Numbered from the stretch's first letter, positions 35,238 through 45,254 are shown. The stretch is DNA of 64,000 bases from Alistipes provencensis (GCF_900083545.1 NZ_LT559262.1:620001-684000), one strand, 5' to 3'. Made by a program: numbers and translations. Notes: a model not told the origin generated them from the sequence alone.

Positions 35238-37790
35238 TCATCCGCACTTGGAATAGCCGCACGACATACAGGTCAGACACCCGTTCTGGTAGGCCATGTT
35301 CTCCTGTCCGCAGCTCGGGCATTTGCCCTTGGATTTCGTGCCGTCGACGATATACTGTTTCAGCGCGCGGCAGACACCCGTCTTCCAAGTGTTGATCGAC
35401 TCGCTGTCCAGATGCAGGGACTCGATCAGCGACACGGTCTTCTCGATGGGCATACCGTGGCGCAGCACGCCCGAGATCAGCTTCGCATAGTTCCAGAACT
35501 CCTCGTTGAACAGGCGCGAAATGCCGCCGATGGTGTTCGTATAGCCGTAACGGTCGGTGTACTGGAAGTCGTAGCGTTTCGTGCCGTCCTCCTCGCGCAC
35601 TTTTATAATAAAGCCTTTCTTGATCTTCGGCGGGATATACATGGCATCCTCCTCGATCTTACCCGTGAAGACCTCGTAGGGACGCCCGTCCTGCAGGCCC
35701 ACGAAAGCGATCCAGTCCTCCGTGCCGTTCTTGAACCGCACGATGTCGGCGGGAATGGACTTCGGACGCTTCTGCACCTCGCCGGGATGCTCCTCGCACT
35801 TCTTCTTGTTCTTGGAGTTCTTCTCCAGCAGCACGCCGTCGCGGCAGCCGTCGCGGTAGACCGTGACGCCCTTGCAGCCGCACTCCCACGCCGTGCGGTA
35901 AACATCGGCCACCAACGCCTCCGAGACGTTGTTCGGCAGATTCACCGTCACCGAGATCGAGTGGTCGACCCACTTCTGGATGGCGCCCTGCATCTTCACC
36001 TTGGCCACCCAGTCGATGTCGTTGGCCGTGGCGCCGTGGTAAGGCGACGCAGCGACCCACTTGTCCAGCTCGGCGTCGGAAATCGTCGAGAGTTTCGACG
36101 TATCGTATCCGTTCGCCTCCAGCCACTTGACGAAATTGTGGTGGTAGACGTTGTACTCCTGAAACTTTTCGCCCGTTTCGTCCTCGTAGTCGACATGGGT
36201 GTCCACATCCGAGGGGTTGATCTTGCGGCGGCGTTTGTAGACCGTGCGGAACACCGGCTCGATGCCCGACGTGGTCTGCGACATGAGCGACGTGGTGCCC
36301 GTCGGGGCGATGGTCAGCATGGCGATGTTGCGGCGGCCGACCTTCGTCATCTCCTCATAGAGCGCCGGATCGGCTTCGCGGATGCGGGCGATCATCGGGT
36401 TGTTCGCCTCCTTGGCGGCGTCGTAGAGCGGGAAGGCTCCGCGCTCGGCGGCCATCTTCACCGAGGCCCCGTAAGCCGCCAGCGCGAGGGCTTTCTGCAC
36501 CTCGACGGCGAAATCCGTAGCCTCCTGCGTCCCGTAGCGCAGCCCCAGAGCGGCGAGCATGTCGCCCTCGGCCGTGATGCCGAGGCCCGTGCGGCGACCC
36601 TTTTGGGCCATCTCGCGGATCTTCTTCCACAGCTCCAGCTCCACGCGGCGCACGTCCATATCCTCGGGGTCGTCGGCGATCTTCTCGATAATCAGCTCGA
36701 CTTTCTCCAACTCAAGGTCGATGATGTCGTCCATCATGTGCATCGCCTTGTAGACGTGGCTGCGGAATTTGTCGAAATCGAACTTCGCATCGGCCTTGAA
36801 GGGATTCTCCACATAGCTCAGCAGGTTCATGGCCAACAGGCGGCACGAGTCGTAGGGGCAGAGCGGAATCTCGCCGCAGGGGTTGGTCGAAACCGTCGTG
36901 AAGCCCTCGTCGGCATAGCAGTCGGGAATACTCTCGCGGATGATCGTATCCCAGAACAGCACGCCCGGTTCGGCCGATTTCCACGCGTTGTGGATGATCT
37001 TCTCCCAGAGTTTCTTGGCGTCGATATCCTGTTCGTACTTGGGAGCGTCCGACTTGATCGGGAACTGCTGGTGGTATTTCTTGCCGGCGAGCGCCGCACG
37101 CATGAATTCGTCGTCGATCTTGATCGAGACGTTGGCGCCCGTCACCTTGCCCGTGTCGACCTTGGCGTCGATGAACCGCTCGGCGTCGGGATGCTTGATC
37201 GACAGCGACAGCATCAGCGCACCGCGCCGGCCGTCCTGCGCCACCTCGCGCGTGGAGTTCGAATAACGCTCCATGAAGGGCACGATACCCGTCGACGTGA
37301 GCGCCGAGTTGAGCACCGGGCTGCCCGTGGGACGGATGTGCGAAAGGTCGTGACCCACGCCGCCGCGCCGTTTCATCAGTTGCACCTGCTCCTCGTCCAT
37401 GCGGAAGATGCCGCCGTAGGAGTCGGCGGGATTCTTGTGGCCGATCACGAAACAATTCGACAGCGACGCCACCTGAAAATTGTTGCCGATGCCGGTCATC
37501 GGTCCGCCCTGCGGAATGACATAGCGGAAATGGTCGAGCAGCTCGAACGCCTCCTCCTTCGACAGCGGATTGGGGTATTTTTTCTCGATACGGGCGATCT
37601 CGCCGGCGATGCGTTCGTGCATCTCGCGCGGCGATTTCTCGTAAATGTTTCCGAAAGAGTCCTTGAGGGCGTACTTGCTGACCCACACCGTGGCGGCAAG
37701 ATCGTCTCCGTCGAAATAGACTTTCGACTCGGCAACCGCGTCGTTGTAATTGACCTTCTGCGGAGCCTCAGCTTTGGTGGCTTTTGACAT
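35238..37790 (-). CDS. nrdJ: Adenosylcobalamin-dependent (class II) ribonucleotide reductase
   Basis: This enzyme reduces ribonucleotides to deoxyribonucleotides using coenzyme B12 and needs no oxygen, which fits an anaerobe. The 850-residue protein shows the catalytic-barrel motifs: LSNCFVIGHKN with the first redox Cys, the finger-loop STNPCGEIPLCPYDSCRLLAMN (about 295-320), APTGTTSLMSQTTSGIEP, and a C-terminal zinc-ribbon-like tail CPSCGQE...CLTCMSCGYSKCG. Length fits the NrdJ type. No cobalamin riboswitch is visible upstream. It is a single-gene unit with its own terminator. Confidence 0.95.
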   Translation of the reverse strand: MSKATKAEAPQKVNYNDAVAESKVYFDGDDLAATVWVSKYALKDSFGNIYEKSPREMHERIAGEIARIEKKYPNPLSKEEAFELLDHFRYVIPQGGPMTGIGNNFQVASLSNCFVIGHKNPADSYGGIFRMDEEQVQLMKRRGGVGHDLSHIRPTGSPVLNSALTSTGIVPFMERYSNSTREVAQDGRRGALMLSLSIKHPDAERFIDAKVDTGKVTGANVSIKIDDEFMRAALAGKKYHQQFPIKSDAPKYEQDIDAKKLWEKIIHNAWKSAEPGVLFWDTIIRESIPDCYADEGFTTVSTNPCGEIPLCPYDSCRLLAMNLLSYVENPFKADAKFDFDKFRSHVYKAMHMMDDIIDLELEKVELIIEKIADDPEDMDVRRVELELWKKIREMAQKGRRTGLGITAEGDMLAALGLRYGTQEATDFAVEVQKALALAAYGASVKMAAERGAFPLYDAAKEANNPMIARIREADPALYEEMTKVGRRNIAMLTIAPTGTTSLMSQTTSGIEPVFRTVYKRRRKINPSDVDTHVDYEDETGEKFQEYNVYHHNFVKWLEANGYDTSKLSTISDAELDKWVAASPYHGATANDIDWVAKVKMQGAIQKWVDHSISVTVNLPNNVSEALVADVYRTAWECGCKGVTVYRDGCRDGVLLEKNSKNKKKCEEHPGEVQKRPKSIPADIVRFKNGTEDWIAFVGLQDGRPYEVFTGKIEEDAMYIPPKIKKGFIIKVREEDGTKRYDFQYTDRYGYTNTIGGISRLFNEEFWNYAKLISGVLRHGMPIEKTVSLIESLHLDSESINTWKTGVCRALKQYIVDGTKSKGKCPSCGQENMAYQNGCLTCMSCGYSKCG

Positions 37791-37929
37791 AACTACTTTA
37801 TTCTTATCTATTATCTCGATTTTCAGCGTCCCGGCCGGGGAACCCCGGTTTTACAAAATTGCGGCTTTTCCCAATAAAAAACCAACGGCAGGGACCTATT
37901 TTATCCACAAATTATTTACAAAAGACAAA

Positions 37930-37961
37930 AAGGCGCGCCCCAGGCATCCGGGACGCACCTT
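37930..37961 (-). terminator. Terminator after ridA
   Basis: AAGGCGCGCCCC and GGGACGCACCTT pair with G-T wobbles; on the minus strand a T run follows. It ends ridA before the nrdJ gene. Confidence 0.7.
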
Positions 37962-37978
37962 CGGATTGTCCGCGGAAG

Positions 37979-38353
37979 CTATTTCACCGCCACGGCGTCG
38001 ATCTCGACCAGCGCGCCCATCGGCAGCGCCGCGACCTCGTAGCACATGCGCGCGGGCATCTCCGCCGTGAAGAACTCGGCATAGACGGCGTTCATGGCGG
38101 CGAAATCACCGATGGACTGCAACAGGACAGTGGTTTTCACCACGTCGGAATAATCGTATCCCCCTTCGCGGAGGATATGGCCGAGGTTGGTGAGCGACCG
38201 GCGCGTCTGGGCTTCGATGCCTTCGGCCATCCGGCCCGTTGCGGCGTCGATCGGGAGCTGTCCCGAGACATAGAGCGCGCCGCCGGCCTCCACGGCCTGT
38301 GAATAGGGTCCCACGGCTTTGGGCGCATGGGGCGATGCGATGATATTTTTCAT
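37979..38353 (-). CDS. ridA: RidA-family 2-iminobutanoate/2-iminopropanoate deaminase
   Basis: RidA hydrolyses reactive enamine/imine products of PLP enzymes such as threonine dehydratase. The 124-residue protein matches the trimeric family: APKAVGPYSQAVEAGGALYVSGQLPID at the start, the conserved catalytic-site Arg in the segment EMPARMCYEVAALPMGALVEIDAVA. I start at the ATG at 38353 (MKNIIASP) instead of the longer frame, since the family begins there. Confidence 0.93.
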   Translation of the reverse strand: MKNIIASPHAPKAVGPYSQAVEAGGALYVSGQLPIDAATGRMAEGIEAQTRRSLTNLGHILREGGYDYSDVVKTTVLLQSIGDFAAMNAVYAEFFTAEMPARMCYEVAALPMGALVEIDAVAVK

Positions 38354-38466
38354 ACGGTATAAAGGTTTAAAAGCCGGGCAGACGCAAAACCGGACCGCAT
38401 CCGGCCCCACAGCGTTCCCCGACCCATAAAAGTGTCGTTGCGACACCAAAGATACGATTAATTCCC

Positions 38467-38474
38467 TATATTTG
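38467..38474 (+). promoter_or_regulatory. Promoter -7 box of the META lipoprotein gene
   Basis: TATATTTG matches TAnnTTTG and lies 24 nt before the ATG at 38499. A minus-strand TATCTTTG (38454-38447) sits beside it and may serve ridA. Confidence 0.5.
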
Positions 38475-38498
38475 CAGTAACGAACAAACGAAAATCAG

Positions 38499-38927
38499 AT
38501 GAAGATTTTACTCAGAATTGCGGTTGTCGCTGTCGCCGGGACACTTATCGCCGGTTGCTGCAACTGCCGCGCCTACCAGAAAAAGACCCGCCGCCCGCTC
38601 GTGGGCACCCAGTGGCAGTTGATCCAGCTCGGCGGAGAGACCGTCAGCCCCGAAAAGGACAAATTCACCCTCACGCTGCTGGCCGAAGGCAACCGCCTGA
38701 CGGGCGTCGGAGCCTGCAACCGCCTGACGGGTATCTACAAGACCGACGACAAACGCACGCTGAAACTGGGACCGATCGCCTCAACGATGATGGCCTGCCC
38801 CGGCATGGAGCTGGAGCACGCATTCACGCAGGCGCTCGAAGCGACGACCCACTACGATATGGACGGTCCGATGCTGCTGTTGCTGAGCAACGGCGAATTA
38901 AAGGCCGTCTTTCAGGCGAAACCTTAA
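38499..38927 (+). CDS. META-domain lipoprotein
   Basis: The 142-residue protein has a lipobox LIAGC (Cys20) and one META/HslJ-like domain (about 33-140): GTQWQLIQLGGE, GVGACNRLTGIYK and GPIASTMMACPGMELEHAF, with the paired cysteines typical of the family. HslJ-type proteins are linked to heat-stress and novobiocin phenotypes in E. coli, but the biochemical role is unknown. It is monocistronic, ended by a strong terminator. Confidence 0.85.
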   Translation: MKILLRIAVVAVAGTLIAGCCNCRAYQKKTRRPLVGTQWQLIQLGGETVSPEKDKFTLTLLAEGNRLTGVGACNRLTGIYKTDDKRTLKLGPIASTMMACPGMELEHAFTQALEATTHYDMDGPMLLLLSNGELKAVFQAKP

Positions 38928-38940
38928 TAGAACGAACCAA

Positions 38941-38980
38941 CAAAAATCCCGGAGCTTTCGTACTCCGGGATTTTTGTTTT
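38941..38980. terminator. Bidirectional terminator
   Basis: CAAAAATCCCGGAG pairs with CTCCGGGATTTTTG over an 8-nt loop, between convergent META-domain and mdh genes. Confidence 0.9.
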
Positions 38981-38991
38981 CCAACCGCTGA

Positions 38992-39990
38992 TTACCGCAG
39001 ATTCGGATTCAGGCGTCCCCACTCGTCCACGGCAGGCAGGATGCCCATCGAGATCACCTCGTCGCGCAGTTTGCACAGGTGCTCGTAGCTCTCCGTGAGT
39101 TTCTTGTGCTCCGCAGCCGTGCCCTGCACGTTCTTGTACGCAACGCCCTCCTTCGTGATGGAGGTCTCCATCGCCATCAGGATATGCCTGAACTCGTCGT
39201 TATGCACGAACACGCCGGCGGGATAGCCGAACGGCTTGCCGCCCATGGCCGCCGCGATCATGCAGATCGAGAGGTAGGCCGGACTCTGGAACGACGAACG
39301 GCCGCGCAGGTCGATGATATGCTTGCCGCCCTGAATCACCCGCTGCTGCAGGTCGGCCCAGTCGCCTTCGGGCATCTCCTTGCCGATCAGCTCCGAAAGG
39401 GGCCGTCCGGCGACGAGCGTCGTCGAAGCGAAGACCGCCATCTGCTCGCCGTGGCCGCCGTAGGTACGGCAGTTGCGGATTTCATCGGGCGAGATTTTGA
39501 AGTACTTGGCCAGCTCCGAACGCAGGCGCGTGGAGTCCAGCGCCGCGAGGGTCGAAACCTGCGAAGGTTTCAGCCCCGCGTAGATCAGCGTGATGAGGCC
39601 CGTGATGTCGGCCGGGTTGAAGACCACCACAACGTGCTTCACATCCGGACAGTAAGCCTTGATGTCCTTGCCGAACTGGGCGGCGATCTCGGCATTGCCT
39701 TTCAGCAGGTCCTCGCGCGTCATGCCCGCCTTGCGGGCCGCACCTCCCGACGAAACCACATAGGCGGCATCGGTCAGGGCCTCTTTAATGTCAGTCGTAA
39801 AGGTGATGTTCACCCCCTCGAAGGCGCAGTGGAAAAGTTCCTCGGCCACGCCCTCCAGCGCCGGTCCGTAGGGATCGTACAGGCAAATGTTGGGCGTCAG
39901 GCGCATCATCAGCGCCGTCTGAGCCATGTTCGAGCCGATCATGCCGGCCGCACCCACGATGGTGAGTTTCTCGTTCGTTACAAAATCCAT
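38992..39990 (-). CDS. mdh: Malate dehydrogenase
   Basis: The 332-residue enzyme interconverts malate and oxaloacetate with NAD(H). It has the Rossmann start LTIVGAAGMIGSNMAQ (the G-x-x-G-x-x-G pattern), VSSGGAARKAGMTREDLL (Arg for substrate binding), FNPADITGL, LDSTRLRSELA and the catalytic His in TYGGHGEQMAVF. The active-site loop reads GAARKAGM, as in malate-type enzymes. Fumarase lies a few genes away, consistent with the reductive branch to succinate used by gut Bacteroidetes. Confidence 0.92.
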   Translation of the reverse strand: MDFVTNEKLTIVGAAGMIGSNMAQTALMMRLTPNICLYDPYGPALEGVAEELFHCAFEGVNITFTTDIKEALTDAAYVVSSGGAARKAGMTREDLLKGNAEIAAQFGKDIKAYCPDVKHVVVVFNPADITGLITLIYAGLKPSQVSTLAALDSTRLRSELAKYFKISPDEIRNCRTYGGHGEQMAVFASTTLVAGRPLSELIGKEMPEGDWADLQQRVIQGGKHIIDLRGRSSFQSPAYLSICMIAAAMGGKPFGYPAGVFVHNDEFRHILMAMETSITKEGVAYKNVQGTAAEHKKLTESYEHLCKLRDEVISMGILPAVDEWGRLNPNLR

Positions 39991-40049
39991 ATGTTCCTGT
40001 TTTTAAAAACCTTTTCTGCTTATTTGCACGGCATTACTACTCTGACGCC

Positions 40050-40132
40050 TGTAATCGCCGCCTTCGGCGTCGTTTACAAGTCTGCCCCTCCCCTAAATCC
40101 CCTCCTCGGAGGGGACTTGTCGCAACGCACCC
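40050..40132 (+). repeat. Dispersed two-hairpin repeat, copy E
   Basis: Forward copy in the gap between mdh and recR (both minus strand): CGCCGCCTTCGGCGTCG hairpin, core TTTACAAGTCTGCCCCTCCCC, CCCCTCCTCGGAGGGG hairpin, ACTTGTCGCAACGC. The second hairpin shows compensatory change (CTCC/GGAG instead of CGCC/GGCG), which argues the stem is maintained. Confidence 0.85.
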
Positions 40133-40228
40133 GAAATTACTACCCAAATTCGGTTCAGGCGCAATATCGGAACGAATACCCCGAAACTGGGCCATCGCCC
40201 TCAAAAAACCGCTTCTTAAGCGGGCGGG

Positions 40229-40825
40229 CTATTCGATCTCCCGGCGGTTGAGCAGGGCGTGGGTGATCGTCAGTTCGTCGACGTATTCCAGCTCGTCGCC
40301 GAAGCCGATGCCCCGGGCGATGGAGGTAACTTTCAGTTCGGGAAACTGCCGCAGGCGGTTCATCAGGTAGAAGAGCGTCGTCTCTCCCTCGACCGAGGTC
40401 GAGATGGCGACGATCACCTCCTTCACCCCGCCGCGGGCGATGCGTTCGCACAGCAGGTCGATCTTCAGGTCCGAGGGCGAGATACCCTGCATCGGCGAGA
40501 TCACCCCGCCCAGCACATGGTACATGCCCCGGTACTGGCGCGTATTCTCGACCGAAAGCACGTCGGCGACCTGCTCCACGACGCAGATCGTCGCATGGTC
40601 CCGTTCGCGGTCGGCGCAAATCGGGCAGATGTCCTCGTCGGAGAGGTTGTTGCACTGCGAACAGTACTTCACCTCGTTGCGGAAGCGGTCGATGCTGGCG
40701 GTCATCTCAGCCACCGAATCCCGCTCCATGCGCAGGATATGGATGGCCAGACGCAGCGCCGTGCGGCGTCCCACGCCCGGGAGCTTCGAAAGCTCGCCGA
40801 CGACGTCCTGTAAAAGTTTCGACAT
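40229..40825 (-). CDS. recR: Recombination protein RecR
   Basis: RecR forms a ring clamp that works with RecF and RecO to load RecA. The 198-residue protein has the HhH start KLPGVGRRTALRLA, a four-Cys zinc finger (YCSQCNNLSDEDICPIC, about 54-70), a TOPRIM domain (ICVVEQVADVLSVENT) and the C-terminal Walker-like end ITHALLNRRE. Its ATG touches the batE stop with no gap, so it is the last gene of a batD-batE-recR unit. Confidence 0.96.
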   Translation of the reverse strand: MSKLLQDVVGELSKLPGVGRRTALRLAIHILRMERDSVAEMTASIDRFRNEVKYCSQCNNLSDEDICPICADRERDHATICVVEQVADVLSVENTRQYRGMYHVLGGVISPMQGISPSDLKIDLLCERIARGGVKEVIVAISTSVEGETTLFYLMNRLRQFPELKVTSIARGIGFGDELEYVDELTITHALLNRREIE

Positions 40826-41638
40826 TTAAATCGTTTCGATCGTTTTACACTCGAGCCACCCTTTCTTGCCGTCGGCAATGGTCACTTCGCACCAGTTGTC
40901 GAGGCGGTCGGTGATCTCGACGAGCGTACCCTCGTGCAGCACGAAGAGATCCGTCGCCGACTTGTCGGGCGAACTCTTCACGGCCGTCGAGAGCGACATC
41001 ACCACGGCCTGCGTGTCGTCCAGCATCTCGCGCCGCTCGCCCATGGCGAACCAGCTCGTGAGCATGAACACCGCCACGGCGATGAGCGTCCCGTAGAAGC
41101 CCGTCTTGCGCAACGGCAAACGCTGTGCCAGCAAATAGGCCAGAAACAGCGCCAGAGCGCAGACCAGCGCCGCGAGCGAGAAGATGCTCCACGCCGTGCA
41201 GCTCATCGTATGGCGCACGTCGCGCATCCACTCCGTGAGGAAGAATTCGGGAATCTGCTCGATATTGTCCTTCGTGCGGGCTTCGGCGACACTCAGGTTG
41301 TAGCGGATGTCGTCGTTGCCCGGAGCCAGCCGCAGGGCCCGGTGGTAAAAGAGAATGGATTTGCCCAACTGTCCCTCTTTGAAATAGGAGTTGGCCAGAT
41401 TGTAGTAGAGTTTCACGGAGGTGAGCCCGCGCAAGAGAATCTGTTCGTAAACCTCCGTCGCGGTGTGGAAATCACCGTTGATATAGGCCGTGTTGGCGCG
41501 GTCCCACAACTGCTCGGGCGAAGCCTCCGCAGCGGGCTGCACGGCGGGAGCGGGCTGCGCCGCGCTGTCGGCACCCTCCTGCGCACGCGCGCAGAGAATG
41601 CCGAACGTCAGGATCAGGAATATAATCAGTCGCTTCAT
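40826..41638 (-). CDS. batE: BatE-like TPR and SH3 protein
   Basis: The 270-residue protein has a signal peptide (ends ARA), TPR repeats (about 42-120; LWDRANTAYINGDFHTATEVYEQIL and YYNLANSYFKEGQLGKSILFYHRAL), two membrane helices (about 145-200) and a C-terminal bacterial SH3 domain (LHEGTLVEITDRLDNWCEVTIADGKKGWLE). This order is that of BatE from the Bacteroides aerotolerance operon. It follows batD by 4 nt and abuts recR. Confidence 0.85.
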   Translation of the reverse strand: MKRLIIFLILTFGILCARAQEGADSAAQPAPAVQPAAEASPEQLWDRANTAYINGDFHTATEVYEQILLRGLTSVKLYYNLANSYFKEGQLGKSILFYHRALRLAPGNDDIRYNLSVAEARTKDNIEQIPEFFLTEWMRDVRHTMSCTAWSIFSLAALVCALALFLAYLLAQRLPLRKTGFYGTLIAVAVFMLTSWFAMGERREMLDDTQAVVMSLSTAVKSSPDKSATDLFVLHEGTLVEITDRLDNWCEVTIADGKKGWLECKTIETI

Positions 41639-41642
41639 AACA

Positions 41643-43517
41643 CTATCGTTTTATCACCGACTCGATGCGCGAGATCAGGTTCACACCCTCGGAATAGACG
41701 TCGCCCATGCGGGCCGACTCCACGGGCGAGTACTGCGCCTCGTCGCACTGGGTGATGATGGCCGTGAACCGCTGCGAATCCTCGGACGAAACGCCGCGCT
41801 TGTGCAGCTCCTCGCGGACATTTTCTTTCGTAAGGTTGGCCACCGGAATGTTGAACTTGTCACTCATGTAGCCCCACAGCGCCCGCAGCATCTCCTCGTA
41901 AAAGGCGTGGCGGTTCTGCTCCTCCATATAACGCTTGGCGGCGCGGAAGCGCTGCACGGCGACCTTGTTGGCCCGCTTGCCGCGCACGAGGGCGACATTC
42001 TGCGATTCGCGGATCTGCCTCCGCAGGGCGATGTAGATCATGGCGAACAGCACGAGGACGCCTACCAGCAGAATCCAGTAAGCCGCGCTGAAGATGAACG
42101 GCACCCGCTCCGAGCGCAACTGCGCCCCGCCCAGCTTGATGAAGCGGATGTCCTGCCCCAGCAGTTTGACCTCCTCCTTCGACATGCCGCGGCCCTGCAT
42201 CACCACCGCATCGCCGCTGCCGCCGCCGCGGGTATCGGGCGTGATCTCGAGCGTCAGCGGCTTCGACTTCAGCGTCACATACTGCATCCGCTGGGGATCG
42301 AAGAAGGTGAACTCGACGGGCTCGAGGTCGTAAGTGCCTTCGGCGCGCGCAATGAAGGGATATTCGAACTGACGGTAGCCGGAGATGCCCGACGACGAGG
42401 CATTGATCGACTCGGTGGTTTTGACGTTATACTGCTCGAACGAGGTCGGGAGCGGCAGTTTCGGAGCCTGCACGAAAGTGAGGTTGCCCGTGCCGGAAAT
42501 CTTCACCGTAACGGTCGCGCCCGAGTTGGCCGCGATGCGTTCCGAGGGGAACTGGGCATCCATCGTAAAGTTGCCCACGGCACCGCTGAAGCTGGCCGGA
42601 GCACCCGCCGGGAGCGCTTTCACGCTGACCGAGGCCCGCTGGCTCTGCACCTTGCGGGGCACGTTGAAGACCTCGCGGCCGCTCCCGAAGAAGGGATCGG
42701 CATTGCGGCTCTGCACCACGACCTGCGCCACGACGGTCATCTCCACGGGGTCGATCGAGAGCGTCCCCACCTGCTGCGGATAGAGCAGGTAGTCGTACAG
42801 CACGCGCGTCTCGTAGACCTTGCCGTTGTAGGTTTCACGCCCCACGCGGGCCCCATTGGGATCGCTCAGATCCTGCGACCAGAAGCCGTTGAACGAAGGA
42901 GCCGATTCGGGCACAAGGTTCACATAGGGGACGCGGGTGTAGAGTTTGAAAGCCACATGCAGCGGTTCGTTCTTGTAGACCGACGAGCGCGACACGACGG
43001 CCCGCAGCAGGATGTCGTCCTTGCCGATCTGACTCTGGGCGTCGCCCTGCGCATCGTCTGGACGGCGCGAGCCGCCCTGCTGTTGCTGCGCCCGGGAGCC
43101 TTCGCCCTCGTTCACGATCTCGACGGGCAGCGGCCGGGTCCGGTAAGTCGTACCGTCGACCCTGACCTCCGCAGCCCCGACGGTCACGTTGCCCGCAGCC
43201 TGCGGCAGCAGCACGAAGGTGTAGGTATAGCTGACGCTCTTGGTCATCGAGCCGTTGACGATCTGGACCGACGAACCCTGCGAAATGGCAGGTCCGGCCA
43301 GCACATCGAACCCCTCGAACGAAGGCGCCTTGAAAGTATCGTCGTCGGGTTTGGCGTTCAGCGCGAACTCCACGCGGAACGGCTCACCGGCGGCGACCGT
43401 CAGGGGCGAATTGGCCTCAAAAGTAACCTTCTCGGCAGCGTATGCCGAGAAGACCGCCAGCACGAGAAGTGCCGTCAGGGATATTTTCGTAAAAAAACCT
43501 CTCATTGAGCTTGCCAT
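41643..43517 (-). CDS. batD: BatD-like membrane protein
   Basis: The 624-residue protein has a signal peptide, three long beta-rich BatD repeats (about 28-440; e.g. VTFEANSPLTVAAGEPFRVEF, ILLRAVVSRSSVYKNEPLHVAF, VSVKALPAGAPASFSGAVGNF), a membrane helix (about 475-495) and a cytoplasmic helical tail. In other Bacteroidetes, Bat proteins sit with MoxR and VWA-domain BatA/BatB and are linked to oxygen tolerance and envelope stress. Here none of those genes flank it. The start could instead be the ATG at 43505 (MRGFF). Confidence 0.85.
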   Translation of the reverse strand: MASSMRGFFTKISLTALLVLAVFSAYAAEKVTFEANSPLTVAAGEPFRVEFALNAKPDDDTFKAPSFEGFDVLAGPAISQGSSVQIVNGSMTKSVSYTYTFVLLPQAAGNVTVGAAEVRVDGTTYRTRPLPVEIVNEGEGSRAQQQQGGSRRPDDAQGDAQSQIGKDDILLRAVVSRSSVYKNEPLHVAFKLYTRVPYVNLVPESAPSFNGFWSQDLSDPNGARVGRETYNGKVYETRVLYDYLLYPQQVGTLSIDPVEMTVVAQVVVQSRNADPFFGSGREVFNVPRKVQSQRASVSVKALPAGAPASFSGAVGNFTMDAQFPSERIAANSGATVTVKISGTGNLTFVQAPKLPLPTSFEQYNVKTTESINASSSGISGYRQFEYPFIARAEGTYDLEPVEFTFFDPQRMQYVTLKSKPLTLEITPDTRGGGSGDAVVMQGRGMSKEEVKLLGQDIRFIKLGGAQLRSERVPFIFSAAYWILLVGVLVLFAMIYIALRRQIRESQNVALVRGKRANKVAVQRFRAAKRYMEEQNRHAFYEEMLRALWGYMSDKFNIPVANLTKENVREELHKRGVSSEDSQRFTAIITQCDEAQYSPVESARMGDVYSEGVNLISRIESVIKR

Positions 43518-43640
43518 AAAATCGTTCGTACGGTTTTACAACGTAAAGTTTTGCCTGTTAGTATCTATGCAAACAGATTTTACGCATATATTCCATGTAC
43601 CGGCTGTCCCAGCAGTACATGGTCAAAATCCCGACCTATT

Positions 43641-45254
43641 TTAGTGCTTGAAATCGGCGAAGAAGTCGTTCCCCTTGTCATCGACGATGATGAACGCGGG
43701 GAAGTCCTCGACGTAGATCTTGCGCACGGCCTCCATACCCAGCTCGGGGAAGTCGACGACCTCGACCGACTTGATGGAGTTCTTCGCCAGAATCGCGGCG
43801 GGACCGCCGATCGAACCCAGATAGAAACCTCCGTGGGCCTTGCAGGCGTCGGTCACCTGCTGCGTGCGGTTGCCCTTGGCCACCATCACCAGCGAACCGC
43901 CGTGCTCTTGGAACAGGTTCACATAGGGGTCCATGCGCCCGGCCGTCGTGGGGCCGAACGAACCCGAAGCCATGCCCTGCGGCGTCTTGGCCGGACCGGC
44001 GTAGTAGACCGGGTGTTTCTTGAAGTACTCGGGCATCGGCTTGCCCTCGTCGAGCATCTGCTTGATGCGGGCGTGTGCGATGTCGCGGGCGACGATCAGC
44101 GTACCGCGCAGGTTCAGGCGCGTCTTGATCGGGTATTTCGTCAGGATCGCACGCACCTTGTCCATGCCCTCGTCGAGGTCGATGTCCACGGCCGGCGACA
44201 TGCCGGGAGCCTCCTTCGGCAGGAAGCGCGCGGGGTTCTTCTCCAGTTCCTCGAGGAAAATGCCCTCGGGCGTGATCTTGGCCTTGATGTTGCGGTCGGC
44301 CGAGCAACTGACGCCGATGGCCACGGGGCACGAAGCCGCATGGCGCGGGGCGCGGATCACGCGCACGTCGTGCACAAGATATTTGCCGCCGAACTGGGCG
44401 CCGACGCCGCTCTCCTGACAGATTTTCAGCACCTTCTCCTCCCACTCGAGGTCGCGGAAGCAGCGGCCGCCCTCACTGCCCGAGGTGGGCAGTTCGTCGA
44501 GGTAACCGGCCGAAGCCTTCTTCACCGTCGAGAGGCACATCTCGGCCGATGTGCCGCCGATGCAGAGTGCGAGGTGGTAGGGCGGGCAGGCCGACGTACC
44601 GAGGTCGAAGATATGCTGCTGGATGAATTTCGTGAGCGACTCCTCGTTCAAGAGCGCCTTGGTCTGCTGGTAGAGGAACGTCTTGTTGGCCGAGCCGCCG
44701 CCCTTGGTGATGAAGAGGAATTCGTACTCCATGCCGGGCTTGCCGCCGTAGATGTCGATCTGGGCCGGGAGGTTCGTGCCGGAGTTCTTCTCCTCGGTCA
44801 TCGTAAAGGGAACCACCTGCGAATAGCGCAGGTTGCGATCCTTATAAGTTTCGTAAACGCCCCGGGCGATGCACTCGGCATCGTCGGCGCCCGTCCAGAC
44901 GTCCTCGCCCTTGTGACCGATGCAGATGGCCGTGCCGGTGTCCTGACAGGTCGGAAGCTCGCCTTCGGCCGAGACGACCTGATTCAGCAGCATCGTGTAG
45001 GCCACGAACTTGTCGTTGTCGGTGGCTTCGGGGTCCTCGAGGATATGGCGCAGTTTTTCGAGGTGCGCGGCGCGCAGGTAGAACGACACGTCGGCATAGG
45101 CCTCCTTCGAAAGCAACTCGAGGCCCTTGGGATCGACCTTGAGGATTTTGCGGCCGTCGCACTCCACGACTTTCACATACTCTTTGGTCAAAAGACGGTA
45201 CTTGGTTTTGTCGTCCTGAATCGGAAACGGCTCCTGATAGATAAATTCTGCCAT
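43641..45254 (-). CDS. Fumarate hydratase, class I (4Fe-4S)
   Basis: This enzyme interconverts fumarate and malate. The 537-residue protein is the single-chain class I type: N-terminal domain with [14 protein letters not shown] and [21 protein letters not shown] (cluster cysteines), [16 protein letters not shown], and a C-terminal beta domain with [29 protein letters not shown]. It is iron-sulphur dependent and oxygen sensitive, as expected in an anaerobe. I begin at the ATG at 45254 (MAEFIYQE); the longer frame overlaps the promoter. Confidence 0.94.
   Translation of the reverse strand: MAEFIYQEPFPIQDDKTKYRLLTKEYVKVVECDGRKILKVDPKGLELLSKEAYADVSFYLRAAHLEKLRHILEDPEATDNDKFVAYTMLLNQVVSAEGELPTCQDTGTAICIGHKGEDVWTGADDAECIARGVYETYKDRNLRYSQVVPFTMTEEKNSGTNLPAQIDIYGGKPGMEYEFLFITKGGGSANKTFLYQQTKALLNEESLTKFIQQHIFDLGTSACPPYHLALCIGGTSAEMCLSTVKKASAGYLDELPTSGSEGGRCFRDLEWEEKVLKICQESGVGAQFGGKYLVHDVRVIRAPRHAASCPVAIGVSCSADRNIKAKITPEGIFLEELEKNPARFLPKEAPGMSPAVDIDLDEGMDKVRAILTKYPIKTRLNLRGTLIVARDIAHARIKQMLDEGKPMPEYFKKHPVYYAGPAKTPQGMASGSFGPTTAGRMDPYVNLFQEHGGSLVMVAKGNRTQQVTDACKAHGGFYLGSIGGPAAILAKNSIKSVEVVDFPELGMEAVRKIYVEDFPAFIIVDDKGNDFFADFKH

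Noticed and set aside
37791..37978. A cobalamin riboswitch upstream of nrdJ
   Set aside because: I looked for the conserved B12-box pattern in the gap and found only an AT-rich leader and the ridA terminator.
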